Source of the DNA: Pseudonocardia endophytica
GTDB taxonomy: Bacteria > Actinomycetota > Actinomycetes > Mycobacteriales > Pseudonocardiaceae
DNA length: 64,000 nucleotides
Direction of reading: 5' to 3'
Assembly (NCBI RefSeq): GCF_004339565.1
Contig: NZ_SMFZ01000002.1
Location: forward strand, 62,001 to 126,000
Every line of letters begins with the position of its first letter. Within the stretch, counting starts at the first letter, position 1. The notes below the pieces were generated by a model. It was not told the origin of the DNA and did not search any database. It worked only from the letters and a program-made list of their open reading frames with translations. This document shows positions 57,762 to 64,000 of the stretch, one piece after another. Position numbers and translations under genes: made by a program.

Positions 57762-58556
57762 TCAGTTCAGGTGCGCGCGTTGCCGACGGGCCTCGTTGCG
57801 GACCGCGTCGAGGACGTCGGATCCCGCCTTCGCCCCGCGACCAGGGCCGTCCGCCCACGACTCCAGCAGGCGGGCCGCCTCGTCCCAGCGTGCCTGCGCG
57901 CCGAGCACGTCGGCGAGCTCGCGGACCAGCTCCGGCCCCTCGTGGCGGAGCCCGAGGCGCATCCGCAGCACCCACTCGAGGTTCACGTGGTCGCTGTGGT
58001 CGCGGTAGATCCCGCGGAGGTTCTCCAGCATCCGCGCGAGCAGCTGGCGTGTGGAGACCCGGGAGAGCAGGTGCGACCCGAACCGCGTCTCCGGCCCGAC
58101 GCCGGTGACCTGCCGGAACAGGTTCTCGCACCCGGCCCGGTCGATCCGGCGGCCGCGGTCGAACACGTCGAGGTAGTGCTGCGTACCGGGTGTCCGGACG
58201 AGGAAGTGGCCCGGCATGCCCACGCCCTCCAGCGGGATGCCCGCCCGTCGCCCGACCTCCATCGTCACGACGGCCAGGGTGATCGGGATGCCGGTGCGCC
58301 GGTCCAGCACGTCCGGCAGCAGGGAGTTGCGCGGGTCGTAGTAGTCCTCGGCGTTGCCGGTGAAACCCGCTTCGACGAACAGCCGCGTCACCAGCGAGTC
58401 GACGTCGGACACGCCGTCGGAGAGCCGGTCCAGCTCGGCGAGGGCGGCGGACCGGTCGAGGGCGGGGTCGGCCCCGGCGGCGACGGCCAGCGCGGCCTCG
58501 TCAAGCGCCGGTTCGGCACCCGCCACCAGGTTCAGAAACCGCGCGACGGCATCCAT
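57762..58556 (-). CDS. SirB1-family transglutaminase-like/TPR protein
   Basis: The 264-residue protein has NAEDYYDPRNSLLPDVLDRRTGIPITLAVVTMEVGRRAGIPLEGVGMPGHFLVR and YLDVFDRGRRIDR. These are the hallmark segments of SirB1-type transglutaminase-like domains, whose catalytic Cys is often missing as here (LAVV in its place). A TPR-like helical C-terminus follows (~170-260). Function is not established. It ends 23 bp before surE on the same strand. Confidence 0.87.
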   Translation of the reverse strand: MDAVARFLNLVAGAEPALDEAALAVAAGADPALDRSAALAELDRLSDGVSDVDSLVTRLFVEAGFTGNAEDYYDPRNSLLPDVLDRRTGIPITLAVVTMEVGRRAGIPLEGVGMPGHFLVRTPGTQHYLDVFDRGRRIDRAGCENLFRQVTGVGPETRFGSHLLSRVSTRQLLARMLENLRGIYRDHSDHVNLEWVLRMRLGLRHEGPELVRELADVLGAQARWDEAARLLESWADGPGRGAKAGSDVLDAVRNEARRQRAHLN

Positions 58557-58660
58557 GGAGACATACTGGCCGTCCGACCGGCGCGTGGCGAGCGGACGGG
58601 CCGGTACGGGCGTGGAGGTACCCGGCGGTCACGCAGCCACGGCCCGGACCGGAGACCCGG

Positions 58661-59629
58661 TCACCGGATGTCCCGCGGGCGCATCCCGAAGCGCTCCCGG
58701 AACGCCGTGCTGAATGCGCCGGTCGAGGAGAAGCCCAGCTGGAGGGCGATGTCGGTGATCGACTCTCGCTCGTGTGGCAGGCCGCGCAGGCGGTCCCTGG
58801 CCAGCAGGAGCCGTTCCTCCCGGATCAGTGCTGTCGGCGTGATACCCGACTGCTTGAGCGCCAGCTGGATCTGCCGCAGCGACCACCCCACCGCCCGCGC
58901 CATGGTGTGCGGGTTCAGCTCGCGATCGCCCGCGTGTTCGCGTGCGTAGCGGCGCAGTGTTCGTTCGAGGTCGGCCAGGGTCTCGTTGCCCGGCCGGTCC
59001 TCGCCGAGCAGCATCAGGCAGACGAGTTCCACCAGCCGGTCGGACACCGCATCGAACTGCCTGCGGTCCAGCGCGTCCCGTTCCTCGAACAGGCCGACGG
59101 CGAGGTCACCGACCAGCCTGCCGAGCCCGCTCGACACGTCGAGTGCGGTGACCCGGGGAGCTCCGTCGGGCAGCCTGCGGTCGAACTCGCAGCGAGGGGC
59201 GGTCAGCACGAACGCCTCGGTGCCGCCGCCCTGCCAGATCTGCAACGGCACGCTCATCGGGGCGAGCCCCGCCCGACCCGGTCGCAGCCCGGTTTCGACG
59301 CCTGCGTGCCGGAGCGCCATCGTCCCGCGTACCGGGAAGATCAGCCGGTAGTCGTCGTCCGGGTCGGTGCGGATCCCGTGGGCCGTCCGCCCGATCGTGT
59401 CCTCGTCGGAACGCCAGCCGACCAGCTGGTAGTTGCGCGTGCGCTGGCGCACCGTGGTCCCGTCGAAGTTCCCACGCTGTGCGAACTCGAACCGCATCCG
59501 GCAGTGGAACCCGCTGACGAGCTCGGTCCAGTACTCGGCGCGTTGGGATGGCGGGACCTCTCGCGTCGTCGACCTCTCGACCAGGTACTCGTGCGAGCTC
59601 CGCGTCATCGCGGACGGCGGTTCGGCCAC
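58661..59629 (-). CDS. AraC-family transcriptional regulator
   Basis: The ~322-residue protein has an AraC-binding-like N-domain (~20-190, with RLIFPVRGTMALRHAG and PMSVPLQIWQGG) and a C-terminal double HTH (~225-320: MARAVGWSLRQIQLALKQSGITPTALIREERLLLARDRLRG and ITDIALQLGFSSTGAFSTAFRERFGMRP). It diverges from an LLM oxidoreductase/cupin pair that it probably controls. GTG 59629 is chosen because AAGGAG lies 6 nt upstream; ATG 59608 and TTG 59653 are in frame. Confidence 0.9.
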   Translation of the reverse strand: MAEPPSAMTRSSHEYLVERSTTREVPPSQRAEYWTELVSGFHCRMRFEFAQRGNFDGTTVRQRTRNYQLVGWRSDEDTIGRTAHGIRTDPDDDYRLIFPVRGTMALRHAGVETGLRPGRAGLAPMSVPLQIWQGGGTEAFVLTAPRCEFDRRLPDGAPRVTALDVSSGLGRLVGDLAVGLFEERDALDRRQFDAVSDRLVELVCLMLLGEDRPGNETLADLERTLRRYAREHAGDRELNPHTMARAVGWSLRQIQLALKQSGITPTALIREERLLLARDRLRGLPHERESITDIALQLGFSSTGAFSTAFRERFGMRPRDIR

Positions 59630-59801
59630 GTCCGGCTCCTTCCGGCTCGCCAAGGAGGGTAGCGACGGTCGTCGAGGCGGGCACCGCTTCGCCGGACGAC
59701 TCTGCGCGGAGACGCAACACCGGTTCGTTCAGGCACAACATCGCGGTCGGACCGCTGCCTAGTTTCCTGCGGGTCGCCTCGTGGATGTGCGGAGGAACCC
59801 G

Positions 59802-60773
59802 ATGGCCCTGACCCGATCCTGTGCGTTGAACACGTCGCTGGACAGTCCCGAGCACGCCCGGATCGCCGAGGAACTCGGCTATGCGAGGGCGTGGTTCTAC
59901 GACTCGCCGGCACTGTGCGCCGACGTGTGGATGCAACTGGCCCGCGCTGCCGACCTGACCGAGACGATCGGGCTCGGTACCGGGGTGCTGGTCCCGGCGT
60001 TGCGCCATCCGATGGTGACGGCCACGGCGATCGCGAACCTGGTGGAACTGGCCGGACGGGACCGGGTCTGCGTCGGTTTCGGGACCGGCTTCACCGGCCG
60101 GCTCACGCTCGGCCAGCGGCCGAGCCGCTGGCCCGACGTCGCCCGCTACATGTCCGTGGTGAAGGCCCTGCTCCGCGGCGAGCTCGTCGAGTGGGACGGG
60201 GCGACGATCACGATGATGCACTACCCGGGGTTCGCGGCGGCCCGGCCGATCGAGCTGCCCTTCGTAGCGGCCGCGATGGGGCCGAAGGGCCTGACCGTGG
60301 CGCGGGAGGAGGCCGACGGCCTGTTCTCCGTCCCCGAGCCGGTCCCCGGTTTCGACTGGTGCGTCAACCTCACCCTGGGGACCGTGCTGGACGAGGCCGA
60401 GGACCCCGGATCCGGGCGGGCGATCGCGGCCGCCGGGCACGCGGCCAGCCTGTGGCTGCACTTCGCGATGGAGTTCGACCGGCTCGACATGGTCCCGGAC
60501 GGCGAGCGATGGGCGGCCGCGTACGCCGACATCCCGGAGGAGACCCGGCACATCGAGCTGCACGACGGCCATCTCTGGGCGGTGAACGAACGGGACCGGC
60601 CCTTCGTGACCGGGGAGGTGCTCGCGGCGAGCGGAGCGGCGATGAGCCCGGCCGGGTGGCGCGAACGGCTCGCCCAGCTGGAGGCCGCCGGCGCGACCGA
60701 GATCGCCTACCAGCCCGCAGGCCCGGACGTCCCGCGCGAGCTGGAGGCGTTCGCGAAGGCCATGCACGGCTGA
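59802..60773 (+). CDS. LLM-class flavin-dependent oxidoreductase
   Basis: The 323-residue luciferase-like TIM barrel has SCALNTSLDSPEHARIAEELGYARAWFYDSP, ETIGLGTGVLVPALRHPMVTATAIANL, VCVGFGTGFTGRL and LPFVAAAMGPKGLTVA. Such enzymes use FMN or F420; the group seen here (AMGPKG) is common among F420-type proteins, but the cofactor cannot be fixed. ATG 59802 has GGAGG 6 nt upstream. It is likely controlled by the divergent AraC gene and cotranscribed with the cupin gene. Confidence 0.88.
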   Translation: MALTRSCALNTSLDSPEHARIAEELGYARAWFYDSPALCADVWMQLARAADLTETIGLGTGVLVPALRHPMVTATAIANLVELAGRDRVCVGFGTGFTGRLTLGQRPSRWPDVARYMSVVKALLRGELVEWDGATITMMHYPGFAAARPIELPFVAAAMGPKGLTVAREEADGLFSVPEPVPGFDWCVNLTLGTVLDEAEDPGSGRAIAAAGHAASLWLHFAMEFDRLDMVPDGERWAAAYADIPEETRHIELHDGHLWAVNERDRPFVTGEVLAASGAAMSPAGWRERLAQLEAAGATEIAYQPAGPDVPRELEAFAKAMHG

Positions 60774-60816
60774 GCCGCAGCGCCCCGATCAACCAGACCG
60801 TTTCGAAGGAGCACGC

Positions 60817-61362
60817 ATGCGCCGCATCGTGATGGGCCACCGCACCACCGGCGAGCCCGTCGTCCTGTCCGACGCCGACGTCCCACCGGTCACCGTCGCC
60901 ATGCTGCCCGGAGCCGAGATCCATCGGATGTGGGAGCTCGACGCCAGGCCGACGGTCCCGGTGACCGACCTCGACGGCGGCTCCGCGCACACCTTCTTCC
61001 CGCCTGCGCACGGGCTCCGCTTCGGCTTCCTCACCATTCCACCGGGACTGGACTACGTCCCGCCGGCGGGCACGCCGTCCGACGCCCTCGCGGCCGCGGC
61101 CGAGGAAGCCGAACGGAAGCTGCCGGGGATGGCCGCGACCTTCGACCCGACGAGGCCGGGCACACACACCACCGACACCGTCGACTACATCGTCGCGCTT
61201 GCCGGCGAGGGACTGATGACCGCGGGCGACGACGTCCGGATCCGGATGCGTGCCGGCGACTGCCTGATCCAGAACGGCACGCCGCACGCCTGGTTCAACG
61301 AGGGCTCCGTGCCGTTCGTCGTCGCCTTCGCGCTCGTCGCGGCCGACGCACCCCTGCGATGA
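60817..61362 (+). CDS. Cupin-domain protein
   Basis: The 181-residue protein has a C-terminal single cupin barrel (VDYIVALAGEGLMTAGDDVRIRMRAGDCLIQNGTPHAWFNEG) with the motif 2 His in TPHAW. Motif 1 has lost its histidines (DTVDYIVAL), so metal binding is doubtful. An N-terminal extension has TFFPPAHGLRFGFLTIP. It probably acts in the same pathway as the upstream LLM oxidoreductase, 43 bp away. AAGGAG precedes ATG 60817. Confidence 0.85.
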   Translation: MRRIVMGHRTTGEPVVLSDADVPPVTVAMLPGAEIHRMWELDARPTVPVTDLDGGSAHTFFPPAHGLRFGFLTIPPGLDYVPPAGTPSDALAAAAEEAERKLPGMAATFDPTRPGTHTTDTVDYIVALAGEGLMTAGDDVRIRMRAGDCLIQNGTPHAWFNEGSVPFVVAFALVAADAPLR

Positions 61363-61443
61363 GCATCCTGGACCCGTTCCGGCCGGGCGGACCGGACGCC
61401 ATCATCACGGCGCCGCCTCCGGCCCGGTGGGTGCGGCCGTCGC

Positions 61444-62421
61444 CTACGGCGGGCTCATCCGTGCGCGGACGACGATCCCGTCCGGGCAGTCCGGGTCGTC
61501 CTCCGCGGTCCACACCTGCAGCACGTCGGTGAGCTCCGAGGCCAGCCACAGCCCGCGGCCCCGGCTGCCCGCGGCCGGAGGGGCGATCATCCCGGGGAAC
61601 GGCAGGCGGGTGCGGTGCGCGTCGCTGACCTCGCCGACCAGCTCGTCGGCGGTGCGCCACATCCGCAGCCGCGGCCGTCCGGACCCGTGCTCCACCCCGT
61701 TCGCGACGATCTCGTTGAGCGCGAGCACGAAGTCCGAGGCGCGGAACGGGCCGAGACCGGAGAGCACCGCCTCGCGCCGCACCAGCCGTCGCATCCCGGC
61801 GAGCCCGGCGAGGTCGACCTCGGTGTCCAGCAGCGGGGGGCCGAGCGCCTCGGGGGGCGGCTGCGGGTGGTCGGCGAGCAGGTCGCGGTCGCCACGACGG
61901 GTGCGGCTGGCGACCTCCTCGCCGTCGACCAGCAACACGTCGTGCATCGTGCCCGCGGCATCGCGGGCGCCGGGGGCGTCGTCGAAACAGCAGAGCATCG
62001 TGACCGGCAGCCCGTGCAGCACGTGCCCGAGCGCGACGTCGAGCCGCGTCCAGTAGCCGGCGTCGGTGTTCGGGAAATCGAACTGCTGGCCGACCGCCAT
62101 CAGCCGCCTCCCGTTCCCTCCGCGGGCCGCCGCGCGAGCCGCGCGGGCCCACCGGGTCGCGACGGTGAACGCAGGTGCCGAGTGCATCCGCTCCGGCGGG
62201 CGGTACTCGACGCCCGCGTCCGGCCCCAGATCGCGGTCCAGCTCGGCCCGACACCGGTCGTCGACGACGGCGACGGCATGGTCACCCCGCTCCAGCGCCG
62301 CCCGCAGCGGTGCCCGCAGCATCGCCGCCTGGTGTTCCGGCCCACGGCACGGGACGGCACGGTGCACCGTTCCGGCGGTGGCGGCAGGCGATGGCCGGTT
62401 CGCGGGTCTCGCGGGAGACAT
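61444..62421 (-). CDS. MEDS-domain/HATPase anti-sigma-factor-like regulator (RsbA family)
   Basis: The 325-residue protein has an N-terminal MEDS (DcmR sensory) domain (~20-175: RAALERGDHAVAVVDDRCRAELDRDLG, VTMLCCFDDAPG). A GHKL ATPase domain (~205-325) follows, with N-box DFVLALNEIVANGVEHG and G-box GSRGRGLWLASELTDVLQV; no His-phosphoacceptor domain is present. This is the layout of RsbA-like anti-sigma kinases in actinobacteria. The partner sigma or anti-anti-sigma factor is not in the window. ATG 62421. Confidence 0.87.
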   Translation of the reverse strand: MSPARPANRPSPAATAGTVHRAVPCRGPEHQAAMLRAPLRAALERGDHAVAVVDDRCRAELDRDLGPDAGVEYRPPERMHSAPAFTVATRWARAARAAARGGNGRRLMAVGQQFDFPNTDAGYWTRLDVALGHVLHGLPVTMLCCFDDAPGARDAAGTMHDVLLVDGEEVASRTRRGDRDLLADHPQPPPEALGPPLLDTEVDLAGLAGMRRLVRREAVLSGLGPFRASDFVLALNEIVANGVEHGSGRPRLRMWRTADELVGEVSDAHRTRLPFPGMIAPPAAGSRGRGLWLASELTDVLQVWTAEDDPDCPDGIVVRARMSPP

Positions 62422-62467
62422 CGGCTCGATTCAGACCTTTCGCGGGCCGGGTCGTCCGCCGGTCCCG

Positions 62468-62487
62468 CCGCGGACGATAGTCCGCGG
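62468..62487. promoter_or_regulatory. CCGCGGAC-gata-GTCCGCGG inverted repeat
   Basis: A perfect 8-bp-arm inverted repeat (62468-62475/62480-62487) lies in the 188-bp divergent gap between the RsbA-like and MaoC genes. It is a possible operator or leader hairpin. Confidence 0.4.
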
Positions 62488-62609
62488 TCCGGTCGGCCGC
62501 CGTCCGTGGCTCGCGGGCCACACCCGCGGCCGGACGGGTGTGGCAGGGTGAAGCCGGTGATCGCTGGAGGTGCTCCGGCGACGAACCCTGGCGAGGAAAG
62601 GGCGTACGG

Positions 62610-63062
62610 ATGCGCGTCTTCAACGGAGTCGACGAGCTGAAGGCGGCGAAGGGCGAGGAGCTCGAGCCGACCGACTGGCTGACCATCGACCAGGACCGGG
62701 TCGACCAGTTCGCCGACGCGACCGACGACCACCAGTGGATCCACGTCGACCAGGAGAAGGCGAAGGCGGGCCCGTTCGGCCAGACGATCGCGCACGGCTT
62801 CCTGACGCTGTCCCTGCTGCCCGAGCTGATCGCCCACACGTACAAGGTCGAGGGCGTCCAGATGGGCATCAACTACGGGCTGAACAAGGTCCGGTTCATC
62901 AACCCGCTCCCGGTCGGCAGCCGGGTCCGCGGCCGGACCCAGATCACCGACGTGACGGACGTGACCGGCGGCGTGCAGATCACGACGACCGTGACCGTCG
63001 AGATCGAGGGCGCCGAGAAGCCGGCGCTCGTCGCCGAGTGGCTGACGCGCCAGCACGTCTGA
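62610..63062 (+). CDS. MaoC-like (R)-specific enoyl-CoA hydratase
   Basis: The 150-residue hot-dog protein has the hydratase-2 motif QFADATDDHQWIHVDQEKAKAGPFGQTIAHGFLTLSLLPEL, with catalytic Asp (DxxxxH) and His in place. NYGLNKVRFINPLPVGSRVRG follows. It closely resembles the single-domain mycobacterial Rv0130 (HtdZ) type. ATG 62610 has GAGGAAAGG upstream. Confidence 0.92.
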   Translation: MRVFNGVDELKAAKGEELEPTDWLTIDQDRVDQFADATDDHQWIHVDQEKAKAGPFGQTIAHGFLTLSLLPELIAHTYKVEGVQMGINYGLNKVRFINPLPVGSRVRGRTQITDVTDVTGGVQITTTVTVEIEGAEKPALVAEWLTRQHV

Positions 63063-63089
63063 GGCCGGGCGGCCGACGACCGAAGCCGG

Positions 63090-63120
63090 CCCCGACGGTG
63101 CCCGCCGGCGCGCGTCGGGG
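63090..63120. terminator. Hairpin between convergent maoC-like and ppa genes
   Basis: CCCCGACG (63090-63097) pairs with CGTCGGGG (63113-63120) in the 100-bp convergent gap; a second stem GGCGG/CCGCC follows at ~63125-63146. No U-tract. Confidence 0.45.
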
Positions 63121-63162
63121 AAGGGCGGACGTCACACCTCCGCCCCTCCCCGGACGGGCGGG

Positions 63163-63657
63163 TCAGTGCTCCTGGCCCGCGTCCTTGGCCCGCTGGTAGG
63201 AGGTGGTGATCTCCTTCTCGGCGTCGGCCCGGCCCACCCAGGTGGCGCCCTCGACGCTCTTGCCCGGCTCGAGCGTCTTGTAGATCTCGAAGAAGTGCTG
63301 GATCTCCGCCCGGTCGAACTCGGCCAGGTGGTGGATGTCGCGCAGGTGCTCCTGGCGCGGGTCGTCGACCGGGACGCAGAGGACCTTGTCGTCGCCGCCC
63401 TTCTCGTCCTTCATCCGGAACATGCCGATCGCCCGGCTCCGGATCAGGCAGCCGGGGAACGTCGGCTCCTGGACCAGCACCAACGCGTCCAGCGGGTCCC
63501 CGTCCTCACCCAGTGTGTGCTCGATGAACCCGTAGTCGGCCGGGTACTGGGTGGCCGTGAACAGCGTCCGGTCCAGTCGGAGCCGCCCGGACTCGTGGTC
63601 GAGCTCGTACTTGTTCCGGCCGCCCTTGGGGATCTCGATGAAAACGTCGAAGTCCAC
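63163..63657 (-). CDS. ppa: Inorganic pyrophosphatase
   Basis: The 164-residue family I enzyme has [43 protein letters not shown] (with the D-x-D-P-x-D metal signature), [19 protein letters not shown] and [12 protein letters not shown]. It hydrolyses PPi to drive biosynthetic reactions. GTG 63657 gives the conserved short N-terminus ([10 protein letters not shown]) and has AGGAG 10 nt upstream; a longer frame to 63777 adds disordered sequence. Confidence 0.95.
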   Translation of the reverse strand: MDFDVFIEIPKGGRNKYELDHESGRLRLDRTLFTATQYPADYGFIEHTLGEDGDPLDALVLVQEPTFPGCLIRSRAIGMFRMKDEKGGDDKVLCVPVDDPRQEHLRDIHHLAEFDRAEIQHFFEIYKTLEPGKSVEGATWVGRADAEKEITTSYQRAKDAGQEH

Positions 63658-63829
63658 TGCTCGTTGCTCCTGTCGGGAGGGTGCTTCTCCGCCGTCGCCC
63701 GGCCCGCGAGGAGTCGGTGCGGTCGGCGACGGTGCTGGTCCTAGTGTGGGGGACCCGGCGCCCGACCGTGCAGTCACCTAGGCCGAGCGGCGGATCGCCC
63801 GGACGGGCGTCGAGACGAGGGAGCCGGAT

Positions 63830-64000
63830 GTGGGACGCAGGCACCGACGGGTCGAGCGGAGCACGCGCCGTCTGGCCGTGATCGCCGTCGTCGTCGCGAT
63901 CCTGGCCGGCCTGTTCGGAGCCGTCGCGCTCGCCGGTCCGGCCACCCGGGACAAGCTCGGGCTCGGTACCGCGGCGACGGCGTACCCGCCGGTGCCGATC
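63830..64000 (+). CDS. dacB: Likely D-alanyl-D-alanine carboxypeptidase/PBP4-like, N-terminal part (3' end outside window)
   Basis: From GTG 63830 (GAGGGAG just upstream) the frame stays open to the window end. It gives RRHRRVERSTRRL, then a hydrophobic segment (~15-36: VIAVVVAILAGLFGAVALAG) and TAYPPVPI. This looks like a signal anchor of a secreted protein. A dacB gene diverging from ppa is a conserved actinobacterial arrangement (e.g. M. tuberculosis Rv3627c/Rv3628), which is the main basis for the name. The catalytic domain is not in the window. TAGTGT at ~63740 is a possible -10. Confidence 0.55.
   Translation, partial: MGRRHRRVERSTRRLAVIAVVVAILAGLFGAVALAGPATRDKLGLGTAATAYPPVPI

Noticed and set aside
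1..64000. tRNA, rRNA, integrase, transposase or attachment-site signatures
   Set aside because: None could be found by eye on either strand; no T-loop-like GTTCGANTC context with acceptor pairing was seen.

Overview
The window is high-GC actinobacterial chromosome, most likely from a Pseudonocardia-like member of the Pseudonocardiaceae (inference). The grounds are strong GC bias at third codon positions, frequent GTG starts, many 4-nt GTGA/ATGA gene overlaps, about ten start codons lying 6-8 nt downstream of a TANNNT -10 box (leaderless transcripts), mycobacterial-type HAMP adenylate cyclases, a biotin-dependent acyl-CoA carboxylase cluster, and a ppa gene diverging from a gene whose start resembles dacB. 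I found no rRNA, tRNA, CRISPR array, integrase, transposase or complete insertion sequence.

Layout. 0-5 kb: a methyltransferase tail, a possible 29-aa peptide, a GT39 glycosyltransferase, an L,D-transpeptidase, a DapC-like aminotransferase and an SRPBCC protein. 4.8-12.3 kb: two tandem six-TM HAMP adenylate cyclases flanked on both sides by VC0807-family membrane proteins, then a carotenoid-type oxygenase and a glutamine-synthetase-like enzyme. 12.4-15.5 kb: a 15-bp tandem repeat, an XRE regulator and a methionine aminopeptidase diverging from a 34-bp palindrome, paired hairpin repeats, a PH/SHOCT-type protein and a second SRPBCC protein. 15.5-20 kb: an acyl-CoA ligase and a ycsG/ycsI-like transporter/hydro-lyase pair divergent from a GntR regulator.

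19.9-25.5 kb holds the most unusual block: a one-strand operon of nicotinamide phosphoribosyltransferase, an OMP-decarboxylase-superfamily protein with an expanded active-site motif, a CinA/PncC-like protein whose signature Ser is Thr, a HAD phosphatase, PRPP synthetase and a stand-alone winged-helix regulator preceded by an RRHVDL-type cysteine-rich leader peptide. An unusually AT-rich 404-bp gap precedes it and a 12-bp inverted repeat follows it. It separates ycsG/ycsI/gntR from pxpA (ycsF), genes that normally cluster, so it looks inserted.

25.5-33 kb: pxpA, an AviRa-like rRNA methyltransferase abutting a truncated sugar-phosphate isomerase, a Gfo/Idh/MocA oxidoreductase, a phytanoyl-CoA-type dioxygenase, an SCO6745-family protein and PEP carboxylase. 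33-42 kb: a DICT/degenerate-GGDEF protein, an inositol-phosphatase/amidohydrolase pair, an SDR, an aldo/keto reductase, and an ArsR regulator divergent from a P1B-4-like metal ATPase. 41.5-50 kb: a TetR regulator, a convergent histidine kinase/response regulator pair, and an acyl-CoA carboxylase beta/alpha/acyl-CoA dehydrogenase operon that carries the same 18-bp operator as the tetR promoter. 50-55 kb: a tightly coupled APC permease/GS-like/amidohydrolase/M20 operon that looks like a split FluG system for amine use. 55-64 kb: housekeeping and redox genes (MDR reductase, YbjN/CesT-like protein, SurE, SirB1-like protein, an AraC-controlled LLM oxidoreductase plus cupin, a MEDS-HATPase anti-sigma-like protein, a MaoC hydratase, ppa) and the start of a dacB-like gene.
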